Assembly: GCF_900156075.1 (NCBI RefSeq)
Contig: NZ_FTMM01000005.1
Location: 88,706-152,705, forward strand
DNA length: 64,000 nucleotides
Source: Chryseobacterium sp. RU37D
Lineage (GTDB): Bacteria > Bacteroidota > Bacteroidia > Flavobacteriales > Weeksellaceae
Direction: 5' to 3'
Shown here one piece after another: positions 44,044-53,372 of this stretch (its first letter is position 1; every line of letters begins with the position of its first letter). Made by a program: the position numbers and the translations under genes. The notes below the pieces were generated by a model. That model had not been told where the DNA came from. It saw nothing but the letters and a program-made list of their open reading frames with translations, and made no database searches.

Positions 44044-46479
44044 TTAAAATCTAAAATTAAATCTCGCAAACGCCTGCCTTCCTGCAAATCCCATCTGAAC
44101 GGGATCAAAAATACCTCCCGATTCTGTATTTCCATTTGAAACAGCAGCTTTCTGCAAAGTTGGGTATCTGTTGAACAAATTCTTACTTCCGATCGTCAAT
44201 GTTATATTTTTTGAAAATTCATAGCCAAAAGAAAGATCTGTCGTTACTTTTGGATTATAAATCTGGTAATCATCCGCACCGCTGTAGCCAATCAAAGTCA
44301 CTTTATCAAATCTCACCAACTGCAGGTTTGCATTGAATTTATTGATTTTATAATTCAGATTTAAATTAATCTTTGTTTTTGGTGCAGAAGCCAAAATAAA
44401 AGCCCTTTCTCTCGGACTCAGATAAATTTCTTCTTTTCCTTTTAATCTCTCGGAAGTATTTACTTTTGTGATTTCCATGTCGTTGTAATTTCCGGCCAGA
44501 GTAGCGGTTAGTTTTCCTTTTCCGATATTTTGAGTATAGCTTAAAATCACATCAACACCTTTAGTTTGCGTATCAATGGCATTGGAAAAGAACTGAGCCT
44601 GATCAATAAAAGGATAATCGGTTTGTACGTCTGAAGGAAGATCTGCTCTTGCAAAATTGCCGGTTAAAACAATTCTATCTTTCACTTTGATATAATATCC
44701 GTCAACTGTTGCCGTGAATTTTCCGGTGTTAAATGTAAATCCTGCGCTACCATTCACGGATGTTTCCTGCTTCAATTGAGAAATTCCGACCCTTCTTGCC
44801 AAATCGCTATCATTCGAAGCCAGCTGAATCGTCATCAGATCTCCGCCCTGAAAATTCGTAAACTGCAAGCTATAATATTTTTGAGCTAAAGAAGGAGCTC
44901 TAAAACCTGTAGAAAAGGACCCTCGAAAAGCAAGCTGAGGAGTTATTTTATATCGTGTTGCCAATTTTCCGTTCAATGTGCTCCCGAAATCGTTATAATT
45001 TTCAAATCTTCCGGCAATGCTGATCATCCAGTTTTTTGTGATATCCAATTCTGTGTCGACATATGCGGCAAAATTATTTCTGCTTTTACTGACTTCCTGA
45101 GAATATCCCGGAAAACCCTGAGATCCTCCGGGTCTTACATCTCCTGTTAAAGGGTTGGTAACCAACAGGCTCTGGTCTGTACTCGCAGTTACGATATTTC
45201 CGTTCACATCGTACATTGCGTAAGATGCCTCTTCTCCTTTAATAATATCAAATTTTTCATACCTGAACTCCGACCCGAAAGCTATATTAAAGCCTTCTAA
45301 AACATTGAATTGTTTTGAAGCATTAAAACCAGTCGTATTTTGGAGCAAAGAATGACCTCCCGCATTGAAGCTTGTCGGTGAACTGATTCCCAAAGTCGCA
45401 TTGATCGTATTATCGATCTGATACGTGAATCTATTGTTTCCAAAAGCATTGTAAAGATCAACATCCCAATCTGCAACTTTGAATTTTAAGCCGTTATCAA
45501 ACGTAAAATCTGTGATGCTTGTGCCTTCAATCGGATTGAAACCATTTGGGTAAACTTCTGGGATATTTCCATTTGCGTCCGCGCTTCTTGTCCATGCGTA
45601 AGCGTCTGTATTTCTTTGAGAAAACCCTTGTCGTGAATAAAATTTTAAATTGTCCGACAGCGGGACTTCAATATTTCCGAAGAAATAAAAATTCTGAGAT
45701 TTTGCATCCCCAAATCTTTGTCGTGGAGCCTGATATTTTTCCGGATTGGCATTTCGGATAGCATATTCTTTGTTGACAAATTCTGCCGTAAAGTTTCCGA
45801 AACCTCCTTTTGAACCTATTTTCGTTCCGTAATTTCCGTAGAAATCAAACGTGTTTCCGTCTATTTTTCGATCTGAAACAACATCTTTATCACCAGGACT
45901 TTTAAATAGATTAACACCGTAAAATGCGTTTCCTTCAAAACCGTGATCGCGGTCATTTAAAATAACATTAATAACTCCGGCAATGGCATCAGAACCGTAC
46001 TGTGCAGAAGCTCCGTCACGCAGAACTTCAATTCTTTTTATTGCTCCGATGGGAATAGTGTTCATATCCGATCCTGTATTTCCGCGGCCTTTTGTTCCGA
46101 AAAGATTGATTAATGAAGATTGATGGTATCTTTTTCCGTTGAGTAAAAGTAAGGTCTGGTCTGGGCCCAAGCCTCTTAATGTTGCCGGATCTACTGCATC
46201 AGCTCCATCCGAACCCGATTGTTTATTAGAATTAAAAGAGGGCGCAGCAAATTGCAAAAGCTGGTTCACTTCCACCTGACCCGTGGATTGACTCACCTGT
46301 TTAATATCAATGACATCAATAGGAACGGGTGTGTCAACGACTGTCCTTTTCTTGTTCCGGCTTCCAGTGATTGCAACTTCCTCAATTTTAGATTCCTTTG
46401 AAAGCGTATCATTGATTTGTTGTGAATATACAGCACAAGATGTGGTTAAGAATACAGCGCTTAGGATTTTAATTTTCAT
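44044..46479 (-). CDS. TonB-dependent receptor
   Basis: 811-residue outer-membrane transporter. A signal peptide (about 1-19) is followed by a TonB-box-like segment (IEEVAITGSR), a plug domain with VNQLLQFAAPSF, LRGLGPDQTLLLLNGKR and IPIGAIKRIEVLRDGASAQYGSDAIAG in key parts, and a barrel ending in FNFRF with terminal Phe. No carboxypeptidase-like N-terminal domain and no SusD partner are present, so glycan import is not indicated. Ligand unknown. It converges with the PNGase F-like gene. No link between the two is shown. Confidence 0.9.
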   Translation of the reverse strand: MKIKILSAVFLTTSCAVYSQQINDTLSKESKIEEVAITGSRNKKRTVVDTPVPIDVIDIKQVSQSTGQVEVNQLLQFAAPSFNSNKQSGSDGADAVDPATLRGLGPDQTLLLLNGKRYHQSSLINLFGTKGRGNTGSDMNTIPIGAIKRIEVLRDGASAQYGSDAIAGVINVILNDRDHGFEGNAFYGVNLFKSPGDKDVVSDRKIDGNTFDFYGNYGTKIGSKGGFGNFTAEFVNKEYAIRNANPEKYQAPRQRFGDAKSQNFYFFGNIEVPLSDNLKFYSRQGFSQRNTDAYAWTRSADANGNIPEVYPNGFNPIEGTSITDFTFDNGLKFKVADWDVDLYNAFGNNRFTYQIDNTINATLGISSPTSFNAGGHSLLQNTTGFNASKQFNVLEGFNIAFGSEFRYEKFDIIKGEEASYAMYDVNGNIVTASTDQSLLVTNPLTGDVRPGGSQGFPGYSQEVSKSRNNFAAYVDTELDITKNWMISIAGRFENYNDFGSTLNGKLATRYKITPQLAFRGSFSTGFRAPSLAQKYYSLQFTNFQGGDLMTIQLASNDSDLARRVGISQLKQETSVNGSAGFTFNTGKFTATVDGYYIKVKDRIVLTGNFARADLPSDVQTDYPFIDQAQFFSNAIDTQTKGVDVILSYTQNIGKGKLTATLAGNYNDMEITKVNTSERLKGKEEIYLSPRERAFILASAPKTKINLNLNYKINKFNANLQLVRFDKVTLIGYSGADDYQIYNPKVTTDLSFGYEFSKNITLTIGSKNLFNRYPTLQKAAVSNGNTESGGIFDPVQMGFAGRQAFARFNFRF

Positions 46480-46668
46480 ATTTTTAGGTAAGTTTAAATT
46501 AGTAGTTTAATCAAAAATATTAAATTTTGTTTTTAAATCATCAATAAATTCACACTTGTTTGATAAATAATATGATAATTAAATGTATTGCATAGTCTTG
46601 TTTAAATTTTAAATTGAATCGTTTAATTTTGAAAATAATTTAAATTTTCAAAAAAATATCTTCATAAA

Positions 46669-46751
46669 GTTTGCCATGCTGTAAGAATCTAAGCATAGTA
46701 ATATAAAAAGGATGGAAAAATTCGCACCTATATAATTACTGTATGACAAAC
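46669..46751. repeat. 83-bp unit with imperfect terminal inverted repeats (MITE-like)
   Basis: Starts GTTTGCCATGCTGTA and ends TACTGTATGACAAAC. The ends pair at 12 of 15 positions. It encodes nothing plausible. A related start (GTTTGTCATCCTGTAA) occurs at about 43934. Confidence 0.5.
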
Positions 46752-46820
46752 GTTGTATATATTTTTCGGAATTTCTAATGACAGATTGCAACCCTAGCCC
46801 ATTGAACGATATGTTTGAGC

Positions 46821-46871
46821 TTTTTTCGGATTTGGCTCGGCGGCTTCGCCGCCGAGCCAAATCCGAAAAAA
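46821..46871. repeat. 24-bp perfect GC-rich hairpin
   Basis: TTTTTTCGGATTTGGCTCGG followed by CGGC (46821-46844) pairs exactly with 46848-46871 around TTC. Its GC-rich centre stands out in AT-rich DNA, and poly-T/poly-A ends would let it stop transcription in both directions. Confidence 0.9.
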
Positions 46872-46915
46872 AACGAGTAGTGAAAGCGGGAATAAGCTCT
46901 TAAAATACAATAAAA

Positions 46916-46943
46916 AAGGATCCAAAAATAAATTTGAATCCTT
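46916..46943 (-). terminator. Terminator of tnaA
   Basis: AAGGATCCAAA (46916-46926) pairs with TTTGAATCCTT (46933-46943), one mismatch, with TTTTTTATTG beyond on the minus strand. Confidence 0.75.
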
Positions 46944-46955
46944 CTATTTTAAGTT

Positions 46956-48332
46956 TTATGCTTTTTCTAAATGAACCGTGAAATGTCTTAACAATTCTGG
47001 TTCCCATGTAATCTTGTAGCCTTTTGCAATTTTTTCACGTCTTTCATAAACGTTTTTGATAGCAGCTGCAATATAATCCATGTGGTTGTTGGTATATGTT
47101 CTTCTTGGGATTGCCAAACGTACCAATTCCAACTTAGGATAACGGTTTTCTCTTGTTTCTGGGTCTCTGTCTGCTAATAAAGTCCCGATTTCTACGGTTC
47201 TGATTCCTGCTTCTTTATAGATCTCAAGACCTAAAGTCTGTGCCGGATATTCTTCGCGTGCAACTTTTGGTAAAAAATTCAACGAGTCAATGAAAACAGC
47301 ATGTCCTCCGATAGGTTTCTGAACAGGGATTCCGTATTCAATTAATTTATTTCCAAGATATTCCACCTGGGAAATTCTGCTTTCCAGATAAGCAAATTCG
47401 GTTGCTTCATCAAGACCAACCGCCAAAGCAGCCATGTCTCTTCCGGCCATACCTCCGTAGGTGATAAAACCTTCGTAGATAATGGTGAAATTAGATGCTT
47501 TTCTAAAAACTTCTTCGTTATTTAAAGCTATAAAGCCTCCGATGTTTACAAGCCCGTCCTTCTTAGAGCTCATGGTCATACCTTCTCCGTAAGAGAAAAT
47601 TTCTTTACAGATTTCTTTAATGCTTTTGTTTTCCTGTCCGGCTTCTCTTTTCTTAATAAAATAAGCATTTTCAGCAAATCTTGCAGAATCAAAAAATACT
47701 GAAACTCCATATTTTTCAGAAAGTTCCTTTACCGCTTTCATATTTTCCAGAGAAACAGGCTGTCCTCCGGAAGAGTTGCAGGTAATGGTTATTAAACAAA
47801 AAGGAATATTTTCTTTTGGGTGGCTTTTATAAACCTCTTCCAATTTCTCAAGGTTGATATTTCCTTTGAAAGGATGAAGGTCGTTAATGTCAAAAGCTTC
47901 GTCGATTGTACAGTCGATGGCGTGGGCTTTTCTGAACTCAATGTGGCCTTTTGTGGTATCAAAATGAGAATTTCCCGGGATAACATCACCTTCTTTCACC
48001 AAAACTGAAAATAATACGTTTTCGGCAGCTCTGCCTTGGTGGGTAGGCAAAAGATATTTGAATCCTGTGATATTTTTAACGGTTTGGTGCAGTTGTTCAA
48101 AAGAACGCGAACCTGCATAGCTTTCATCACCCATCATTAAGGCGCCCCATTGTCTGTCAGACATGGCTCCGGTTCCGGAATCTGTCAAAAGATCGATGAA
48201 AACCTGCGAAGATTTTAAGTTGAATAAATTATAGTTTGCTTCTTTCAGCCACTGTTCTCTTTCTTCTCTTGTAGATTGACGGATTTCCTCAATCATTTTA
48301 ATACGGAAGGGTTCCGCGTACGGTAAATTCAT
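46956..48332 (-). CDS. tnaA: Tryptophanase
   Basis: PLP enzyme that splits L-tryptophan to indole, pyruvate and ammonia. It has 458 residues. SSGGQPVSLENM, DSARFAENAYFIKKREAG in key words and the PLP lysine segment MTMSSKKDGLVNIGG are present. Tyrosine phenol-lyase is close. The residues HFDTTKGH and IRTVEIGTLLADRDP match the tryptophanase versions, including Ile-Gly where the phenol-lyase has its phenol-binding Arg. Indole production is usual in Chryseobacterium. No TnaB permease and no tnaC-like leader peptide was recognised upstream. Confidence 0.95.
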   Translation of the reverse strand: MNLPYAEPFRIKMIEEIRQSTREEREQWLKEANYNLFNLKSSQVFIDLLTDSGTGAMSDRQWGALMMGDESYAGSRSFEQLHQTVKNITGFKYLLPTHQGRAAENVLFSVLVKEGDVIPGNSHFDTTKGHIEFRKAHAIDCTIDEAFDINDLHPFKGNINLEKLEEVYKSHPKENIPFCLITITCNSSGGQPVSLENMKAVKELSEKYGVSVFFDSARFAENAYFIKKREAGQENKSIKEICKEIFSYGEGMTMSSKKDGLVNIGGFIALNNEEVFRKASNFTIIYEGFITYGGMAGRDMAALAVGLDEATEFAYLESRISQVEYLGNKLIEYGIPVQKPIGGHAVFIDSLNFLPKVAREEYPAQTLGLEIYKEAGIRTVEIGTLLADRDPETRENRYPKLELVRLAIPRRTYTNNHMDYIAAAIKNVYERREKIAKGYKITWEPELLRHFTVHLEKA

Positions 48333-48416
48333 GATATAAATGTTTAGTAGTTAAGAAAAAATAAGTTGAAATAAATTCAATTTCATCAAAATTATATTTA
48401 AAAAGGGGCTTAGAAG

Positions 48417-49034
48417 TTACTCTGGCGCTTTAAATATGTTATCATCCGAATGGAAGCCTGCAACACCGCCGCTTACTGCAAATTTCATTGCAGAAGCTGC
48501 AGTCATCCCTACTACAGGTTTGATGTTTTTTTCTTCTGTAACAATTACCCATCCTGAAATTGCGTAAGAATGCGGAAGATAAACAGCAACGTAATTATGT
48601 TTCTCTACATCTGCCATCTCTTTTTGAGTCAGGAATCCAATTCTCCAAATCTCAGGATTTTCATTGGTTTTTACCCATACGGGATCATTGAATTTTTTCT
48701 TATCTCCTACAAATGAAGACATTACGTCTTTTGTTGGTGTGTAAATATGTTTTACCCCGGGTGTTTTTTCCAGTAAGCTGTCCATCGTGTCGAAGAAGAA
48801 TTTCCCGACTACGAATTTGTTACCCAGATATCCCAAAAGTGCTGTAATTAAAATTGTAGATACAAAAACCAGCCCCGGAATTTCTTTTGCAATTGAAGGG
48901 ATGATATTGTCAATTGAAGTAATAATATACCAGATCACAAACAAGGTAAGCCCGATTGGGCCAATAATAACCAACCCCTGAAAGAAGTTTTTCAGGAAAA
49001 AATTAGCAATATTCTCAAAAGTAGGTTTTTTCAC
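48417..49034 (-). CDS. DUF502 membrane protein
   Basis: 205-residue inner-membrane protein of unknown function. Two helices (about 13-34 and 48-68) are followed by the DUF502 core: TPGVKHIYTPTKDVMSSF, AVYLPHSYAISGWV and KFAVSGGVAG. The start codon is GTG (49032-49034), giving MKKPTFENIANFF. It is encoded between miaE and tnaA. Confidence 0.88.
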   Translation of the reverse strand: MKKPTFENIANFFLKNFFQGLVIIGPIGLTLFVIWYIITSIDNIIPSIAKEIPGLVFVSTILITALLGYLGNKFVVGKFFFDTMDSLLEKTPGVKHIYTPTKDVMSSFVGDKKKFNDPVWVKTNENPEIWRIGFLTQKEMADVEKHNYVAVYLPHSYAISGWVIVTEEKNIKPVVGMTAASAMKFAVSGGVAGFHSDDNIFKAPE

Positions 49035-49154
49035 TTTGTTTTTATCTGTTATCTTAATAAATAAACTTTGTTTCTTAAAAAAATAGTGCGAATAAATGCA
49101 TTGTTTTAAATACTTTATACATGAAGTTTAACTTCTTAATGTTTGAAAAATATT

Positions 49155-49736
49155 TTACCCATGGATCGATTCTCCCTTACCGTAAGACAGGATTACTTTA
49201 GCTTCGTACTCCAGCCACTCTTCCCATCTTGTGTTTACTTTTTCAGGATTTCCCAGTTGTCTTGCAAAACCGATGAAGGTTGTATAGTGATTCGCTTCCG
49301 AGATCATTAATTCTTTATAAAAAGCTTTAAGCTCTTCATCCTTAATGTTTTCGGTTAAAACTTTGAATCTTTCGCAGCTTCTGGCTTCAATCATGGCGGC
49401 AAAAAGCATTTTGTCTACAATCAAATCGTCTCTGTTTCCGCCTTTCTGGATGAAGTTGACGAGCTCATTTACATAATCATCCTTTCTTGTGCGCCCAAAA
49501 ATATATCCTCTTTCTTTAATAATCTCATGAACCTGCCTGAAATGCTCCAGCTCTTCCTGGGCAATGGCCAGAAGTTCTGTCACGATTTCCGGATATTCAG
49601 GAAGCATAGTAATCAGCCCTATAGCATTCGTAGCGGCTTTTTGCTCGCACCAGGCGTGATCCGTCAAAATTTCTTCAATGTTTCCTTCTGCGATATTTGC
49701 CCACCTCGGATCGGTAGGAAGTTTCAACTTAAACAT
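49155..49736 (-). CDS. miaE: tRNA-(ms2io6A)-hydroxylase
   Basis: Di-iron monooxygenase that hydroxylates the isopentenyl group of ms2i6A37 in tRNA. It has 193 residues. The ferritin-like metal ligands are seen in AWCEQKAAT (Glu), EELEHFRQVHE (ExxH), IEARSCERF and SEANHYTTF. Only some bacteria carry MiaE, and it is common in flavobacteria. It acts on the product of MiaA and MiaB, which are not in the window. Confidence 0.93.
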   Translation of the reverse strand: MFKLKLPTDPRWANIAEGNIEEILTDHAWCEQKAATNAIGLITMLPEYPEIVTELLAIAQEELEHFRQVHEIIKERGYIFGRTRKDDYVNELVNFIQKGGNRDDLIVDKMLFAAMIEARSCERFKVLTENIKDEELKAFYKELMISEANHYTTFIGFARQLGNPEKVNTRWEEWLEYEAKVILSYGKGESIHG

Positions 49737-49888
49737 GGCTTAAAAATTTATGTAAAATTAAAATAATTTGTAATACGATAGAAGTTTATTTAGACTAAGT
49801 TTTTACGTGAAATTTATACTTTAAATATAAAATGGAAAATTGATGGTATTTTTTTGATATTAGTCTAAAACAACTAAAAATATAAATG

Positions 49889-50213
49889 ATGAAAACAATT
49901 ACAATTTAAAAAAATAAATCTAATGCTTTGTTGATACTTGCATTTATGATGGGTACTTCTGTCTCTGTTTTTTGCTCAGGAAAATTCCGGGGACGTTGTT
50001 GAAAAGGTTAATACTAAAAAAATCACAACCACTACAGAATGGTATACCGATCCTATGTACCTTATCGGCGGTGCTGTTCTACTGATTATTATCATTGCGC
50101 TTATCGCAAGAAGCAGCAGACGGGAGAGCTATATCAGGCAGCAGTTTTTCTCCTCACGAATTCCAGCATATTCCATCCCAGATCATCTATTTTTTTCAAT
50201 CCGGCTGAAATAA
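49889..50213 (+). pseudogene. Broken gene for a small membrane protein
   Basis: MKTITI is followed by an in-frame TAA (49907-49909), then NALLILAFMMGTSVSV as a signal-peptide-like helix. A one-base T insertion at 49968-49973 moves the frame to AQENSGDVVEKVNTKK, TEWYTDPMYLIGGA and a second helix (VLLIIIIALIARSS), ending around RRESYIRQQ. After that the frame runs on to 50213 through the reverse side of the acyltransferase gene, so its true end is lost or overlapped. The two defects mean no intact product. Family not recognised. Confidence 0.65.
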
Positions 50214-51222
50214 TGAAAGCCGATGCAATATTAATTGCATATATCAGGATCATTAAAAGCCACCATGCCATATTTTTTTTTAACGGTTCTACTAAAAAGT
50301 AAATGAGAGATGAGCTTATACCTTGCGCAAAATAGAAAAATATTGCGTTTTTTCCGATATGTGTGATCAGATTTTCTTTTGTGATTTTCAATCTGTTGTA
50401 AAAGACGAAAAGTGTAACAAGAGAAAATAATGACCATATAATATAAGGTATCTTCGGAGGGAATTTATTTCGGTTGATCTTATAAAAAATATCACTACCG
50501 TAATACCAGAACATCCAAACTAAAGCCGCTGCAACTAACCCGTACAATAATGGAATTATTTTTACTGGGATTTTTTTTCTTTTCATTCTATTGCCGATAA
50601 GGAAAACAGTTATATAAAATGCTACATACCCCACCTGCCCCGAAGGATATATTTCTGGGAAAATATTGAATAAGAACGTTAAAGCAATACAAAGGCCGAT
50701 AAACCAATTGATATGTTTAGGGAAAAATCTTAAGATCAATACTCCGAAAACGGTTAAAATATAATAAACTTTCAGGTACCAGAAACTTCCCATCACAACC
50801 GGGAATGTATCTGCATTGGTATACTGATGAAGGTACCAGTTCCCCAGATTCTGCCATTGCGGTGCTGTTGAAATATCCAAAGCAGCATATTTTGATCCAA
50901 AAGTTGAATAAAAATTCCGAAGCCATTCTAAAGAGAAAAAGCTTAACCCGAATACTTTAAAAAAATAATCCAGAAAAAAAAGGAAGGTTACGAAAATCAT
51001 ATAAGTGATCTGTAATTTTAGAAGCCGGTATAATGTTTTCTCAATATTTGATCCTGAAGTAATCCCGCTTAGGGCATAAAACAAAGCAACATCAAAAACC
51101 AGAGAAAATATCCTCATCTCTGCTGGAATATAAAGCTGGCCAGACCAGAAAGCCGTATGAATGAATATAATGGAAACGGTTGCCATTCCTTTGGCAAAAT
51201 CAATATAGAGATCTCTGTTCAT
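50134..51222 (-). CDS. Acyltransferase family membrane protein
   Basis: 362-residue integral membrane protein of the acyltransferase-3 type with about ten helices. The N-terminal DFAKGMATVSIIFIHTAFW carries the conserved histidine typical of the family (about residue 22). Such enzymes O-acylate surface sugars or lipids, and the acceptor here is unknown. Its 3' end overlaps the broken small gene on the other strand. Confidence 0.8.
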   Translation of the reverse strand: MNRDLYIDFAKGMATVSIIFIHTAFWSGQLYIPAEMRIFSLVFDVALFYALSGITSGSNIEKTLYRLLKLQITYMIFVTFLFFLDYFFKVFGLSFFSLEWLRNFYSTFGSKYAALDISTAPQWQNLGNWYLHQYTNADTFPVVMGSFWYLKVYYILTVFGVLILRFFPKHINWFIGLCIALTFLFNIFPEIYPSGQVGYVAFYITVFLIGNRMKRKKIPVKIIPLLYGLVAAALVWMFWYYGSDIFYKINRNKFPPKIPYIIWSLFSLVTLFVFYNRLKITKENLITHIGKNAIFFYFAQGISSSLIYFLVEPLKKNMAWWLLMILIYAINIASAFIISAGLKKIDDLGWNMLEFVRRKTAA

Positions 51223-51350
51223 TATTTGGAATATGTTTCAAAAATAAGAAATTAATCGGTTGAATGTTTGAAGTTGGATGCTGGAAATGAATAAGTTTGA
51301 AAATATTGATATTATTTGCAAACTTCCAGACTTCTGTTTCTAAATAAACA

Positions 51351-51380
51351 AAAGAGGTAAGACAATGCCCTACCTCCTTT
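51351..51380 (-). terminator. Terminator of the metallopeptidase gene
   Basis: AAAGAGGTA and TACCTCCTTT pair with one bulge, followed on the minus strand by TTTTGTTTATTT. Confidence 0.7.
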
Positions 51381-51402
51381 ATTTAAGTATATAGAAATGA
51401 TG

Positions 51403-52284
51403 TTATTTAAGCTCTTTAAACTCTTCCACAGAAATTTTTCCGGACTGAATTTTTCTTAGCTCATCAATGTATTGACTCATGTATGCGTCAATTTCAGGAT
51501 TTCGGAGGTTTTTCCCCATTTTGTAGGTGCCATTCAAAACTCCCTGGTAATAATAGAAGAAGTTATAATCAAAGTCAGCCGCTGAAAGACTGTACTGCCC
51601 TAAAAGGAAGCCCAAACGTACAGCAGATCTTCTTTGAGGCGGAGTTCCGTGGTGACCAGGGCTTGTCGTTTGATAATCTCCAATACTTTGTGCGAATTCA
51701 TAAGCGGCAGCGATTTGTGCAAAGGTTGTTTGGTTGTAGCCGTTTGGTCTTCTCAGGTAATAGCCAGCAAAGCCATCTGCTTCCAGCTCGTTCGGTCTTG
51801 CTGTTGATTCGCTTACAGAAGGCAATCCAAAGATGTATTGCAGCTGATGCCCATATTCATGCGCAAGAATCATTGCATTGACAATATCTCCGCCCTTATT
51901 TTTTGCATCATAATAAATTGCATAGCCGTAATAGATTTTTCCTGTAGAATAAGAAATCGCATTGTAGGTTGAATTAAGATTTGATGGATCATTCACAAAT
52001 CTTAAAATAGGATTGCTTTTCCCCCACATACTTGCAATTTTTGTCATTTGAGAATTCATAAAATTGGTATCCGTGGAATTCTGCAGGCTAGTCAGCAAAA
52101 CAGATGAAGAGCTCCAGTATTGATCTACATAATAGCAGATTTTTTCAAGCTCATTCGGCTGCTCAATCTTTTTACTTTGCTCCGGTATTTCCGACAGAGG
52201 AGTGGTTTCCATTGAGTCGTCATTACATGCTGATAATACAGCAATTGCTCCCGCTAACAGGGAGAGTCTAAAGCTTCTTTTCAT
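51403..52284 (-). CDS. Lipoprotein with neutral zinc metallopeptidase motif
   Basis: 293-residue secreted lipoprotein. A lipobox (VLSAC, cysteine about residue 20) follows a signal peptide. The zincin motif HEYGHQLQ lies at about residue 143, and ELEADGFAGYY supplies the third ligand, as in the YpfJ/neutral zinc metallopeptidase family. GHHGTPPQRRSAVRLGF is also family-like. The substrate is unknown. No T9SS tail. Confidence 0.8.
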   Translation of the reverse strand: MKRSFRLSLLAGAIAVLSACNDDSMETTPLSEIPEQSKKIEQPNELEKICYYVDQYWSSSSVLLTSLQNSTDTNFMNSQMTKIASMWGKSNPILRFVNDPSNLNSTYNAISYSTGKIYYGYAIYYDAKNKGGDIVNAMILAHEYGHQLQYIFGLPSVSESTARPNELEADGFAGYYLRRPNGYNQTTFAQIAAAYEFAQSIGDYQTTSPGHHGTPPQRRSAVRLGFLLGQYSLSAADFDYNFFYYYQGVLNGTYKMGKNLRNPEIDAYMSQYIDELRKIQSGKISVEEFKELK

Positions 52285-52401
52285 ATTAAATGATTTTGGT
52301 GTAGGTAAAGATATAGATTACTTTCAAAAATTTTTTCACTTTATGGTGAAAAATTATTCAAAACATAGTTAATTTTTTTATATCAAAAAACATGGGTTTG
52401 A

Positions 52402-52435
52402 TTGTAAGGTATTTAGAAAATTATTCATATATTTG
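52402..52435 (+). promoter_or_regulatory. Candidate promoter of rplU-rpmA
   Basis: TTG at 52402-52404 and TATATTTG at 52428-52435 (TAnnTTTG), 23 nt apart, with the ATG 31 nt after the -7 element. Confidence 0.6.
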
Positions 52436-52465
52436 CACCTCGAAATAACTAAAAATTTATAAACA

Positions 52466-53047
52466 ATGTTTGCAATTGTAGAAATAGCAGGGCTTCAATA
52501 CAAAGTTGAGCAAGACCAGAAGTTGTTTGTAAACCGTTTAGCAGGAGACAAAGGAGGTAAAGTATCTTTCGATAAAGTACTTCTTACTGTAAACGGTACA
52601 ATCACTGTAGGCGCCCCAGCTGTAAGCGGAATCACTGTGGAAGCAGAGATCCTTGATCATGTAAAAGCTGATAAAGTAATCGTTTTCAAAAAGAAAAGAA
52701 GAAAAGGTTACAAGGTGAAAAATGGTCACAGACAATCTTTAACTCAGATTCAGATTACTGGTATTACAGGTTTTGAAGGAGCTCCAAAGAAAGAGAAAGC
52801 TGCAAAAAAAGAAACTTCTAAAGCGGAAGTTCTTTCAGACAGCGCAACCGTAAACTTCAGTGAAGATCACGAACTAAACTATCACTTGAAGAAAAACGGA
52901 TTGTCACAAAGTAAAGAAAACAGAGAAGCTTTGGTTACTTTAGGTAAAGCTGTCAAAGTAGAATTAGAAAAAAATGTTCTTACTCATGCAGAGGTAGATT
53001 CTGCTATAGTAAAGAATATAGACAATTTCAAAGCGTTAAATAAATAA
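52466..53047 (+). CDS. rplU: 50S ribosomal protein L21 with C-terminal extension
   Basis: Binds 23S rRNA in the large subunit. The first 103 or so residues match L21: MFAIVEIAGLQYKVEQD, KKKRRKGYKVKNGHRQ and TQIQITGI. A further 90 residues follow: a lysine/alanine-rich linker (KKEKAAKKETSK), then a helical segment with LNYHLKKNGLS and KAVKVELEKN. The usual length is about 103. The extension is seen in other flavobacteria, from memory, with unknown role. rpmA follows after 15 nt. Confidence 0.95.
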   Translation: MFAIVEIAGLQYKVEQDQKLFVNRLAGDKGGKVSFDKVLLTVNGTITVGAPAVSGITVEAEILDHVKADKVIVFKKKRRKGYKVKNGHRQSLTQIQITGITGFEGAPKKEKAAKKETSKAEVLSDSATVNFSEDHELNYHLKKNGLSQSKENREALVTLGKAVKVELEKNVLTHAEVDSAIVKNIDNFKALNK

Positions 53048-53062
53048 TAATCCACTAATAAA

Positions 53063-53320
53063 ATGGCACACAAAAAGGGAGTTGGTAGCTCCAAGAACGG
53101 TAGAGAATCTCACTCTAAAAGATTAGGTGTGAAGATTTTCGGAGGACAAGATGCTATTGCCGGAAACATTATTGTTAGACAAAGAGGAACTCAACACCAC
53201 CCAGGTGCAAACGTGGGAATCGGTAAGGACCACACTTTGTTTGCTCTAGTAGATGGTAAGGTAGTTTTTAGAAAAAAAGCAAATAACAGATCTTTTGTAT
53301 CTGTAGAAGCAAACGCATAA
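53063..53320 (+). CDS. rpmA: 50S ribosomal protein L27
   Basis: Peptidyl-transferase-centre protein of 85 residues. [24 protein letters not shown] and [15 protein letters not shown] are the signatures. The N-terminus starts MAHKKG, with no cleavable extension as in Firmicutes. Co-transcribed with rplU, with a strong terminator 20 nt downstream. Confidence 0.98.
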   Translation: MAHKKGVGSSKNGRESHSKRLGVKIFGGQDAIAGNIIVRQRGTQHHPGANVGIGKDHTLFALVDGKVVFRKKANNRSFVSVEANA

Positions 53321-53340
53321 TCAGCGGTTTATAAAAAATT

Positions 53341-53370
53341 AAATCCTCAACAAAAAGTTGAGGATTTTTT
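53341..53370. terminator. Terminator after rpmA
   Basis: AAATCCTCAAC pairs with GTTGAGGATTT around AAAAA, followed by TTT. It lies between converging genes. Confidence 0.9.
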
Positions 53371-53372
53371 AT

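Noticed and set aside
46648..46860. Open minus-strand frame starting MARRRSRRAKSEKSS
   Set aside because: Its start lies in the GC-rich hairpin and its body covers the 83-bp repeat, so it is an accidental frame.
46956..48332. Tyrosine phenol-lyase as alternative for tnaA
   Set aside because: The residues around DTTKGH and EIGTLLADRDP match tryptophanase rather than phenol-lyase.
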